Source: Parvularcula sp964484475
Lineage (GTDB): Bacteria; Pseudomonadota; Alphaproteobacteria; Caulobacterales; Parvularculaceae
Reading direction: 5' to 3'
Assembly: GCA_964484475.1 (NCBI GenBank)
Contig: CAZAFU010000024.1
Coordinates: 1-28,996, forward strand
DNA: 28,996 bases
The notes under the pieces were generated by a model. That model was not told where the DNA came from, ran no database searches, and saw only the letters and a list, made by a program, of their open reading frames with translations. Positions within the stretch are counted from its first letter, which is position 1, and every line of letters begins with the position of its first letter. The translations under genes were made by a program, and so were the position numbers. Positions 8,210 to 15,100 of the stretch are shown here, one piece after another.

Positions 8210-8811
8210 TTCCCTTGCGCGCATTGGCACGCTTCGTCCTCGGCTCGGCCCTTCTCGGCGGCATCCTCCTCGTCGGCGGTTTCTTCGTCTTCGCGGCGAC
8301 CATTCCCCGTGCCGGCGTGCTGCCTCACGAGGAGATCGAAGCCTTCCCGAGACATGCCCGCGGCATGGTCGTCCTCACCGGCGACGGCGGGCAGCGGATC
8401 ACACGCGCCCTCGAGCTCCAGAAGGCCGGCCTCGCCGACCGGCTCCTTATCTCCGGTGTTCACCCCCAGACCTCGATCAGGGACCTTGCAGGCATGGGGC
8501 ACAAGGAAATCCTCGCCTGCTGCGTGGACCTTGGCCCATGGGCCCGCACCACCCGCGGCAACGCGGTGGAGGCACGGGCCTGGCTGCGCTCGCGCGACTA
8601 CGAGGTCGTCCTTCTCGTGACCTCCGACTTCCATCTTCGCCGCGCGGTGGCCGAACTCAGGCGTTCAGCGCCGGAGGTCGAGGTCATCGGCATCCCGGTG
8701 GAGAGCCGGCTTGCGCCGGAGCGGGGCTGGATGGCTCGGGTTCCCTCCTGGCGGCTTCTCGGGATCGAATATCTCAAGTTTCTGGTCGTCAAAGCCCGGT
8801 CGGTTTTCTAA
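8206..8811 (+). CDS. YdcF/DUF218 family membrane-anchored protein
   Basis: A 201-aa protein with one N-terminal membrane helix (~9-32) and a DUF218 (ElyC/SanA/YdcF) domain. The domain marks are VVLTGDGGQRITRALEL, LLISG, the ARTTRGNAVEARAW loop and LVTSDFHLRRAV. Members act at the envelope; ElyC and SanA are linked to peptidoglycan and envelope integrity, but the chemistry is not settled. The start overlaps ccmH as ATGA with AAGG 7 nt upstream. In other alphaproteobacteria I recall this gene next to plsC and a DUF2125 gene, as it is here, which supports an envelope or lipid role rather than one in cytochrome maturation. Confidence 0.87.
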   Translation: MIPLRALARFVLGSALLGGILLVGGFFVFAATIPRAGVLPHEEIEAFPRHARGMVVLTGDGGQRITRALELQKAGLADRLLISGVHPQTSIRDLAGMGHKEILACCVDLGPWARTTRGNAVEARAWLRSRDYEVVLLVTSDFHLRRAVAELRRSAPEVEVIGIPVESRLAPERGWMARVPSWRLLGIEYLKFLVVKARSVF

Positions 8812-8820
8812 GCCCCGGCC

Positions 8821-9519
8821 ATGGTGAGATCCTTCTTCTTCCTCACGACGATGTTTCTCGGGGCCCTCCTGCTCGGGCTTTTCGGATGGCCTGCCCTCTT
8901 CAAGCGCGAATGGAGCATCGCCGTCTCGAAACTTTGGGCACGGACAAGCCTGGGTGCCCTGAAACTCTTCTGCGGCATCGATGACCGGGTGATCGGCGGG
9001 GAAAATGTCCCTTCGGGCGCTGCCGTCATCGCAGCGAAGCACCAGTCGATGTGGGAGACCTTGCGTCTCACCGTTCTCCTTCCCCAGCCGGCCTTCGTCC
9101 TGAAAAAGGAACTCTCGCGCTGGCCCGTCTTCTCATGGTTCTGCCGCGCCAACGGCTTCATCTTCGTGGACCGTCAGGCAGGGGCTTCGGCGCTGCGGGA
9201 CATGACCGCCCAGGCCCGTATCCAGTCCGCCCACGGATCGCAGATCGTCATCTTCCCGGAAGGCACCCGCGTGCCGCCGGGGGAACGCGTTCCGCTCCAG
9301 CCGGGCATCGCCGCACTCGCCCGAGCTCTCGAGATTCCCGTGGTCCCCATCGCCCATGACAGCGGCAGCTTCTGGGTGCAGCCTGGGCCGAGAAAGCGCC
9401 CGGGCACCATCACCATGACGGTGCACCCTCCCATCGAGGATACCAGCAACAGACGACGGCTGATGGCCGCACTGGAAGAGGCCCTTCAGGGCCCCAAGGA
9501 GGTCGAAGCCCATGGCTGA
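8821..9519 (+). CDS. plsC: 1-acyl-sn-glycerol-3-phosphate acyltransferase
   Basis: Adds the second acyl chain to lysophosphatidic acid, giving phosphatidic acid at the inner membrane. The 232-aa protein has an N-terminal membrane helix (~5-24), the catalytic box KHQSMWET (H-x4-E form of the usual H-x4-D), a NGFIFVDR strand, the substrate-binding FPEGTR motif and VVPIAHDSG. Its 10-base spacing from the DUF218 gene and 8-base overlap with the DUF2125 gene place it inside the same transcription unit. No good ribosome site precedes the ATG; the GTG one codon later is an alternative. Confidence 0.93.
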   Translation: MVRSFFFLTTMFLGALLLGLFGWPALFKREWSIAVSKLWARTSLGALKLFCGIDDRVIGGENVPSGAAVIAAKHQSMWETLRLTVLLPQPAFVLKKELSRWPVFSWFCRANGFIFVDRQAGASALRDMTAQARIQSAHGSQIVIFPEGTRVPPGERVPLQPGIAALARALEIPVVPIAHDSGSFWVQPGPRKRPGTITMTVHPPIEDTSNRRRLMAALEEALQGPKEVEAHG

Positions 9520-10438
9520 GAAACGCCGCCCACCCCGCCTGACCCTGATCCTTCCCTTCGTCCTTTTCGGGATCGCCTTCATCGCCTACAGCTTCGCATG
9601 GCGTTCGGGCGCGAATGCGGTGCGTACGGAACTTGCCGGTTTCGCGGAGCGTGAGGCGGCCGCAGGGCGCAGCCTGACCTATGACGGCGTGACCACCTCG
9701 GGTTACCCGCTCACCCTTCGCGGCACGGTGGAAAATGTCCGCTGGCACGACCCGGCCCGCGGGACCTTCGAGGCCGACAGCGTCATTCTCGCGGCGGTTC
9801 CCTATGACCCCGACCGTATCGTGCTCTCGCCGCGCGGGCAGCAGACCCTCACCCTCGGCGGCGAGACCTATGACGTGACCAGCGAGGATCTCCGCTTCAA
9901 CCTCGAGCGCGGCTTCCTCGCGGTGCAGGGCAGCGGCATCGTCCTCGACGGCGAAGAGCAGGACGCCACCATCGGCTCGCTCATCGCGAACAACGAGGCG
10001 GTGGCCGGCGCATCGAGCATCGCGGTCGCCCTCAGGGCCCTGACGATCGGCGACGAGGACCCTGTCACCGTCCCCTTTTTCGATCTTGCGGGCTCGCAGG
10101 ACGGCGAAACTCTCAACGTCGCCGCGCTCAGGCTCGGCATCGGGGAGGAAAGCGATCCCTCGCCCACCCAGCTGACCGGCGAAGGCAGCCTGTCCTATGA
10201 CACCGAAGGGCTCGCCAACGGCTCCTTCGAGCTCCGTTTCAAGAATGAAGGACCACTGATCGATGTTCTGGCAAGGACCGGCGGCCTCGATGAGGATGCC
10301 GCGACCCTCGCCAAGTCGCTCCTTGGGCTGATGACCGAACAGGGGACGAAGGAAATTGCCCTCCCCGCCGAAGTGCGCGGTGGCCGCATTTCCGTCGGCG
10401 GGGTGCCCCTGGGCGACCTTCCGGCAAGGGATCGCTAG
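9512..10438 (+). CDS. DUF2125 domain protein, membrane-anchored
   Basis: A 308-aa protein with a single N-terminal anchor (~11-28, LILPFVLFGIAFIAYSFAW) and a large exported beta-rich region. It matches DUF2125, a family of uncharacterised alphaproteobacterial proteins with a conserved SGYPLTLRG-type segment (here at ~67-75), where extended beta strands may form a lipid-binding groove; that last idea is inference. The start is firm: GGAGG lies 9 nt before the ATG, inside the end of plsC. Its TAG stop shares a CTAG with the stop of the convergent hisC gene. Confidence 0.85.
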   Translation: MAEKRRPPRLTLILPFVLFGIAFIAYSFAWRSGANAVRTELAGFAEREAAAGRSLTYDGVTTSGYPLTLRGTVENVRWHDPARGTFEADSVILAAVPYDPDRIVLSPRGQQTLTLGGETYDVTSEDLRFNLERGFLAVQGSGIVLDGEEQDATIGSLIANNEAVAGASSIAVALRALTIGDEDPVTVPFFDLAGSQDGETLNVAALRLGIGEESDPSPTQLTGEGSLSYDTEGLANGSFELRFKNEGPLIDVLARTGGLDEDAATLAKSLLGLMTEQGTKEIALPAEVRGGRISVGGVPLGDLPARDR

Positions 10439-11532
10439 GACGCAAAGCTCTTTGCGGCGGCGAGGAACGCATCGTTCGCCTCGCCCGGCCCGACCGAGAC
10501 CCTGACGAATTGCGGCAGGTTCGAGCTCGCAAGCCCCCTGAGGAGGACCCCCGCCTCTTCCTGGTGGGCAAGCATCGCCCTCGCCTCCGCCTCGTCCTTC
10601 ATTTCGAGCAGGATGAAATTGGCCTCGGTGGTCCTGACACGGAAGGGAAGGCCCTCGAGCTCTTCTGCCATCCGCGCCATCTCGGCCCGGTTGTGCGCCC
10701 GGTTCCGCGCGACGAAGTCCCTGTCTTCGAGGGCCGCGGCGGCGGCGGCGAGGCCGAGAGCGTTGGCGTTGAAGGGGCCTCTCACCCTGTTCAGGACACC
10801 GGTCACCGAGGAAGGCCCGTAGAGCCAGCCGACACGCAGGCCGCCAAGGCCGTAGATCTTCGAGAAGGTCCGGGTCATGACCACGTTGTCGTCGCCCGCC
10901 TCCGCCGCTTCCTCGATGAGGGCACGGCCGGCGTCGTAGTCCTCCCTCTCGACATATTCCGCATAGGCCCCGTCGAGGACCAGCATCACCCCCGCGGGCA
11001 GCTCCCGGCGCAGGCGGCGCAGCTCGGCGGCGGGAAGGAGAGTCCCCGTAGGATTGTTGGGATTGGCGAGGAAAAGGACCCGGGTCTTCTCCGACACCGC
11101 CGCGAGAAGTGTGTCCACGTCCGCGGTCAGGTCACGTTCCCCGGCCATCACCGGCACGGCCGCCTCGGCCCGTGCGGCGAGGGGATAGTAGGAGAAGCCG
11201 TGGCGAGTCATCAGGACCTCGTCACCGGGCAGGGTGTAGGACCTCACCATGAAGCTCAAAAGCTCGTCCGAGCCGTTGCCCACGACGATCCGCGTCTCCT
11301 CCATGCCGTGCAGCGCCGCCAGTCCCGCCTTCAACGCCTTCGCGTCGCCATCCGGGTAGCGGTGGGCATGGGCGGCAGCCTCGGCCAGGACCCGGGCGGC
11401 AGAAGGGGCAGGCCCCAGGGCACTTTCATTGGAGGAGAGCTTGTAGACGGGTCCGGCCTTCGTCCCCGCGCCCTTGCCGGGAACGTAAGGGGCGATATCG
11501 AGGAGGCCGGGACGTGGAGAAGGTTTCGTCAT
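10435..11532 (-). CDS. hisC: Histidinol-phosphate aminotransferase
   Basis: PLP enzyme of histidine synthesis (imidazole-acetol phosphate to histidinol phosphate); such enzymes in this group may also act on aromatic keto acids. The protein opens in the typical way (PRPGLLDIAPYVPGK), then shows KLSSNES, the NPNNPTG loop, LDGAYAEY, and the PLP lysine in TRTFSKIYGLGGLRVGW. I chose the ATG at 11532 (365 aa) because family members begin just there; an ATG at 11544 adds four residues. It is not in a his operon. It is followed tail to tail by the DUF2125 gene and preceded by a methyltransferase-like gene on the same strand, 33 bases away. Confidence 0.95.
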   Translation of the reverse strand: MTKPSPRPGLLDIAPYVPGKGAGTKAGPVYKLSSNESALGPAPSAARVLAEAAAHAHRYPDGDAKALKAGLAALHGMEETRIVVGNGSDELLSFMVRSYTLPGDEVLMTRHGFSYYPLAARAEAAVPVMAGERDLTADVDTLLAAVSEKTRVLFLANPNNPTGTLLPAAELRRLRRELPAGVMLVLDGAYAEYVEREDYDAGRALIEEAAEAGDDNVVMTRTFSKIYGLGGLRVGWLYGPSSVTGVLNRVRGPFNANALGLAAAAAALEDRDFVARNRAHNRAEMARMAEELEGLPFRVRTTEANFILLEMKDEAEARAMLAHQEEAGVLLRGLASSNLPQFVRVSVGPGEANDAFLAAAKSFAS

Positions 11533-11565
11533 GCCGCGTTCCATGCCCCGGTTTTGGCCTCTTGC

Positions 11566-12315
11566 CTAGCGGGGCTCTTTGTTGCGCCCCGCCGCAAGGC
11601 CCCGCGACGGCGTTCTCTGGCCCGAGAGGAGAGGACCGAAGACCTCCGCCTTGCTCCCCGAGACCGGCGCGGCCATCGACCGGCGGGCCTCGACGAGCAC
11701 CACGCCCGCGATGTTGGGCAAGGGAATGCCCAAGGGTTCGAGCCGGCCCGCCGTCCGCTCCCACAGGGGCGCGAACCTGACCACCTGCCGGGCAGGCGGG
11801 AAATAGAGAGCCGAGGCCTTCGCCGTCGGCGCGAAAAGCCCATCACCCAACAGCGCGAAAAGCCGGCGCTGCGACCACGCCCGGCCCGCCGCGAAGGGCG
11901 AGTTCTCGAACAGCGTCCAGAAACCGTGGCGGTTCGCCGCAATGACGATCATGCGCCCGTCATCGGTCAGCACCCGCCAAGCCTCGCGCAGGAGCTTGCG
12001 CGGATCGGGACACTCCTCGAGACCGTGCAGCACCAGCAGCCGGTCCACCGACGCATCGCGCAGCGGCCAGGACGCTTCCTCCACCACCACCTCGCTCGCG
12101 TCCCCCATCGGCCCCGCAGCGGCAGGCATCAGGGAGACGCTGCGCTCTGCGGCGGGGAAGGCGTCGAGAATGGCACGCCCGAAGCCGAAGCTTGCCAGCC
12201 TGAGGCCCGAAAGCTCACCCCAGCCGTCCTTCACCTTGCCGGTGAGGGTCTCCAGCGCCACCGCCCCGAGGGGCGTCGCGTAGAAGCGGCTCAGCTCTTC
12301 CGAAGACGTGCGCAT
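11566..12315 (-). CDS. Class I SAM-methyltransferase-like protein
   Basis: A 249-aa protein with the fold of a Methyltransf_11-type enzyme. Motif I is weak (LASFGFG at ~40-46 instead of D/E-x-G-x-G-x-G). Later marks are better: WPLRDASVDRLLVLHGLEE at ~83-101 and LREAWRVLTDDGRMIVI at ~109-125. The substrate is unknown. A methyltransferase of this type divergent from gloB is an arrangement I recall from other alphaproteobacteria. The ATG at 12315 is chosen because the family begins near EELSRFYATPLG; an AGGAG lies further upstream than usual (~13 nt). Longer in-frame starts at 12369 and 12450 add unlikely sequence that enters gloB. Confidence 0.78.
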   Translation of the reverse strand: MRTSSEELSRFYATPLGAVALETLTGKVKDGWGELSGLRLASFGFGRAILDAFPAAERSVSLMPAAAGPMGDASEVVVEEASWPLRDASVDRLLVLHGLEECPDPRKLLREAWRVLTDDGRMIVIAANRHGFWTLFENSPFAAGRAWSQRRLFALLGDGLFAPTAKASALYFPPARQVVRFAPLWERTAGRLEPLGIPLPNIAGVVLVEARRSMAAPVSGSKAEVFGPLLSGQRTPSRGLAAGRNKEPR

Positions 12316-12350
12316 GGGCCCTGGCGGCGCTCCTTTTCCATCTGGGTCAG

Positions 12351-12363
12351 CAAGGCTACCTTG
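12351..12363. promoter_or_regulatory. Palindrome CAAGG-CTA-CCTTG in divergent promoter region
   Basis: A perfect 5-base inverted repeat with a 3-base centre lies midway in the 74-base gap between the methyltransferase-like gene and gloB. Its position could let one regulator control both genes. Arms this short are weak evidence. The gloB ribosome site AGGA follows shortly before its ATG. Confidence 0.25.
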
Positions 12364-12389
12364 TTGCATGTAGGAAAAAAGGATGCCCG

Positions 12390-13166
12390 ATGCATCAACT
12401 CGGCCCGATCGAGGTTCATCAGTTCCCCTGCCTCGACGACAACTACGCATTTCTGGTGCGCGACAGGCAGAGCGGGACGGTCGCCGCCGTGGATACGCCC
12501 GACGGTGACGCCATCGTCGCCGAGGCGGAAAAGCTCGGCTGGCGGGTGGACATGATCCTCAATACCCACTGGCACCCCGACCATATCGGCGGCAACCGCC
12601 GGGTGGTCGAGGCCTTCGGTGCGAGGGTTGTCGGTCCGTCGGAGGACGGCAAGATCCCCGGTCTCCACCGGGTCGTGAGCGAAGGCGACGAGATCAGCCT
12701 CGGCGAAACCGTGCTCGAGGTTCTCGAGACGCCGGGCCATACCCTCGGCCACATCGTCTACCACGTGCCCGGGGCCCGGGCGGCGTTCGTCGGGGATACC
12801 CTTTTCGCGCTCGGCTGCGGCCGGCTCTTCGAGGGGACGCCCGAGGCCATGTGGTCGTCGCTTCTCAAGCTCCGGGGCCTGCCCCCCGAGACCGTCATCT
12901 TCTGCGCCCATGAATACACCGCCGCCAATGCTTGCTTCGCCATGTCCGTCGATGCGGAAAACGAGGCGCTGCGGGAACGCGAAGAAGAGGTTGCGAGACT
13001 GCGGGCGGAGGGCCTGCCCACCGTCCCCGTCCGGCTGCGCGAGGAGATTCGCGCCAATCCCTTCCTGAGGGCCGACGACGATGCTCTCGCTGCCCGCCTC
13101 GGTCTCGGCGACGCCCCGGCCCACGAGGTCTTCGCCGAGATCAGGCGCCGGAAGGATGCCTTTTGA
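12390..13166 (+). CDS. gloB: Hydroxyacylglutathione hydrolase (glyoxalase II)
   Basis: Hydrolyses S-lactoylglutathione to lactate and glutathione, the second step of methylglyoxal detoxification. The 258-aa protein has the metallo-beta-lactamase core with the binuclear ligands His60, His62, Asp64 and His65 (THWHPDHIGG), His117 (TPGHTLGH), Asp136 (FVGDTLF) and His174 (CAHEYT). The C-terminal HAGH domain, with the ENPFLR-like ANPFLRAD, is complete. AGGA sits a few bases before the ATG. Its stop overlaps the TTG start of the DUF985 gene, and the group continues with a DUF3429 gene, so all three are probably cotranscribed. Confidence 0.97.
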   Translation: MHQLGPIEVHQFPCLDDNYAFLVRDRQSGTVAAVDTPDGDAIVAEAEKLGWRVDMILNTHWHPDHIGGNRRVVEAFGARVVGPSEDGKIPGLHRVVSEGDEISLGETVLEVLETPGHTLGHIVYHVPGARAAFVGDTLFALGCGRLFEGTPEAMWSSLLKLRGLPPETVIFCAHEYTAANACFAMSVDAENEALREREEEVARLRAEGLPTVPVRLREEIRANPFLRADDDALAARLGLGDAPAHEVFAEIRRRKDAF

Positions 13167-13579
13167 CCGCCGGGCAGCTCATCACCGCCTATTCGCTGAG
13201 GCCCCACCCCTTCGAGGGGCACTGGCGCGAGGATGCCGGCCGCGGGCGGAACCAGGAGGGATTGCAGCTTCTCGAGGCCGCCGAGGAGGCCCAGTGGCAC
13301 AAGCTCGGCGGCCTGACCGTCTATGAGCTGGTGGAGGGCGGCCCCCTCGTGGTCAGCGTGAGCGAGGACGGGGTCAACGCCGCCGCGGTCACGCTCACAC
13401 GCACGGGAGACAGTGCCACCCTCCCCCCCGGCGCCGCCCGCGCCCTCAGTTGCCTTGGGCGGGTCGCGCTCTTCGCGGTGAGGTGGGAGGAGGATCACCC
13501 GGTGCGGGACCGCGTCCTCATGCCCGATGACTGGTTCCCCGGCCCCGGAGAAGGAGATTTCGGTGAAGCACCTGAATAG
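13163..13579 (+). CDS. DUF985 (cupin_5) family protein, degenerate
   Basis: A 138-aa protein. The TTG at 13163 is the start: GGAAGG lies about 7 nt upstream, it overlaps the gloB stop as TTGA, and the N-terminus TAGQLITAYSLRPHP fits the family opening. A longer in-frame ATG-led frame through gloB is spurious. DUF985 cupins usually carry HPEGGYYRET and a central WHYH-like pair of histidines. Here the first is HPFEGHWRED, and the second region reads LTVYELVEGGPL, with the histidines gone, although QWHK (His46) remains. It may bind a ligand without metal chemistry. The function is unknown. Confidence 0.75.
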   Translation: MTAGQLITAYSLRPHPFEGHWREDAGRGRNQEGLQLLEAAEEAQWHKLGGLTVYELVEGGPLVVSVSEDGVNAAAVTLTRTGDSATLPPGAARALSCLGRVALFAVRWEEDHPVRDRVLMPDDWFPGPGEGDFGEAPE

Positions 13580-14075
13580 CAATATCGACGCGCCGATGCT
13601 CGCCCGCCGCAGTGCCTACCAGCTCGGCCTCGGCGGGCTGGTGCCCTTCTGGGCGATACTCGTCGTGGTGATCTTCAGGGCGGGGTTCACGGAGGAATTC
13701 TACCGTGCTCTCCTCCTGTGGCTGGCCACCTACGGCGCGGTGATCGTGTCCTTCATGGGCGGCTCGCGCTGGGTGCTTTCGATCTTCAGCCCCGACACCC
13801 GCGATGCGTCGATGTTCGGCGGCTTTCTCGGCGCGGTGATGCCGCCCCTCGTCGCGTGGGCGGCGATGGCGCCCGGGGGCGTCCTCTGGACCGAGGCCCC
13901 GCACCCCCTCACGCGGCTCGGGATCATCGCCCTGCTTCTGGTCTTCCAGCTCGTGCAGGACTGGACCCACGCCGAACGCGGCGGGGTGCCGCCGTGGTAT
14001 CTCGATCTGAGGAAGCTCCTGACCCTTGGCGCGACCACGCCGATCGCGCTGGCGATCGTGGTCAACGCCCTCTAG
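13563..14075 (+). CDS. DUF3429 family integral membrane protein
   Basis: A 170-aa membrane protein with about five hydrophobic helices (roughly 23-39, 48-70, 83-102, 116-131 and 151-168). The GTG at 13563 is preferred: AAGGAG lies about 6 nt upstream, and it overlaps the DUF985 gene by 17 bases. An upstream in-frame ATG at 13527 adds 12 residues inside that gene. The match is to DUF3429, with conserved FMGGSRW in the second loop and LVQDW before the last loop. No biochemical role is known to me. Its TAG shares a CTAG with the pdeM stop on the other strand. Confidence 0.82.
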   Translation: MKHLNSNIDAPMLARRSAYQLGLGGLVPFWAILVVVIFRAGFTEEFYRALLLWLATYGAVIVSFMGGSRWVLSIFSPDTRDASMFGGFLGAVMPPLVAWAAMAPGGVLWTEAPHPLTRLGIIALLLVFQLVQDWTHAERGGVPPWYLDLRKLLTLGATTPIALAIVVNAL

Positions 14076-14797
14076 CGGACCCAGCCGGGCGGCGGCGTGT
14101 CGGCGCGCAGGCTCGTCCTTGGCACCGCGTAGACGCGGGACTGCCCGCAAAGATGGGCCTGAAAGCCCTGCGCGAAGACGCCGGCGAAGGCCCGGTCGAG
14201 GACGTTGAGCCCCCCGGTGAAGGCACCGAAGGCAGGCATCACCAACCGCCTGCCGTCATGCACGAAGGCCGGTCGCCGCACGCCGCGGCCGTTCTTCGCC
14301 GCGACGGCGCAAGGATGAAGGTGCCCTGCGAGATTCCAGTCGTCCGTCCCGTCGGGCTCGTGCACGAAGACGAGCCCCGCCGCCTCGATCCTCTCCTCCG
14401 CATACCCCGCAAACCGCTTCGGCGGTAGCGGGTCGTGGTTGCCGAGAACCCAGAACCATTCCGCGGCGCCGCAGAGGCTTTCGAGCCTTTGTGCATCCGC
14501 TTCGTCCATCCGCTCCTCGGCGTCCTTGTCGTGGAAGGCATCGCCGAGCGAGACCACCTTGCTTGGGCGGCAGAGCCGGATCAGCCGCTCGAGGAGGTCG
14601 AGGGTCGCCCTGGTGTCGTAGGGGGGCAGGAACTGCCCCTTGCGGGCGAAGTGGCTGCCCTTTTCGAAATGGAGGTCGGAGACCACGAGGACGCCGTCAT
14701 CGGGAAGGAACAGCGCACCCGAGCAGTCGAGGATCACATGACGCCCGGCGAGGGTCATGGTCCCGGGAAGACAGTTCTGGGCTAAGGTGGCTGACAT
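14072..14797 (-). CDS. pdeM: PdeM-like metallophosphoesterase (ligase-associated DNA damage response type)
   Basis: A 241-aa calcineurin-fold phosphoesterase. All metal motifs are present: D41-L-H43 (SDLHFEKGSHFA), GDAFHD at ~85-90, GNHD at 119-122 and GHLHP at 158-162. The KGSHFARKG segment and the overall length match the family named PdeM, an endonuclease-like member of a ligase-associated DNA repair set (with an Lhr-type helicase, an ATP-dependent ligase and an exonuclease). None of those partners is in this window. The ATG at 14797 is used; 14758 is a possible inner start. The stop shares a CTAG with the DUF3429 gene. Confidence 0.88.
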   Translation of the reverse strand: MSATLAQNCLPGTMTLAGRHVILDCSGALFLPDDGVLVVSDLHFEKGSHFARKGQFLPPYDTRATLDLLERLIRLCRPSKVVSLGDAFHDKDAEERMDEADAQRLESLCGAAEWFWVLGNHDPLPPKRFAGYAEERIEAAGLVFVHEPDGTDDWNLAGHLHPCAVAAKNGRGVRRPAFVHDGRRLVMPAFGAFTGGLNVLDRAFAGVFAQGFQAHLCGQSRVYAVPRTSLRADTPPPGWVR

Positions 14798-15100
14798 CCC
14801 GAAACCGTTACCTCACCGGCCGGGCGGGAGGAAGCGAACGATCCCCACATGGACAAAATGAATCGGACGGCTCCCGGCTTACGAGGATGTCTTTCGAAGC
14901 TTTCTTGACGGATGAACGCAAGAAACTGATTCTTGGGGATAAATTTTCCGGGTGGACAAGTCCATCTCCGCCTCCTCGATGATATACCATCGGATAAAGC
15001 CGAAACAGTTCAGCACTATACAAGATCGAACCGGGCAGTTCATTTCCCGTTTAGCCGCTTATGCCAGAGTTTGCTTTGGGAAAGTGCGAGGGATATTACC
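14798..15100. other. AT-richer intergenic region upstream of the DUF2336 gene
   Basis: This 303-base gap separates divergent pdeM and DUF2336 genes and is visibly lower in GC than its surroundings from about 14885 to 15085. A TTGACG at 14905-14910 has a poor -10 partner 17 bases on (GATTCT). Two short inverted repeats follow: TGGAC-AA-GTCCA at 14953-14964 and CGATG-N6-CATCG at 14977-14992. An ATG at 14887 opens a 31-codon frame to 14982, without a good ribosome site, so I do not call it a gene. It is the likely promoter region for the DUF2336 gene. Confidence 0.4.

Noticed and set aside
12347..12370. A minus-strand AACAAGGTAGCC match to the conserved 3' end of 16S rRNA
   Set aside because: Only about 12 bases match, no further rRNA sequence surrounds them, and the site is in a short divergent promoter gap. 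Chance is the simplest explanation.
10510..12555. A 681-residue open frame antisense to hisC and the methyltransferase-like gene
   Set aside because: Low-complexity Arg/Gly/His-rich translation typical of antisense frames in high-GC DNA. The minus-strand genes have clear family motifs.
14887..14982. A 31-codon open frame in the AT-rich gap before the DUF2336 gene
   Set aside because: No ribosome site and no recognisable features; described as intergenic instead.
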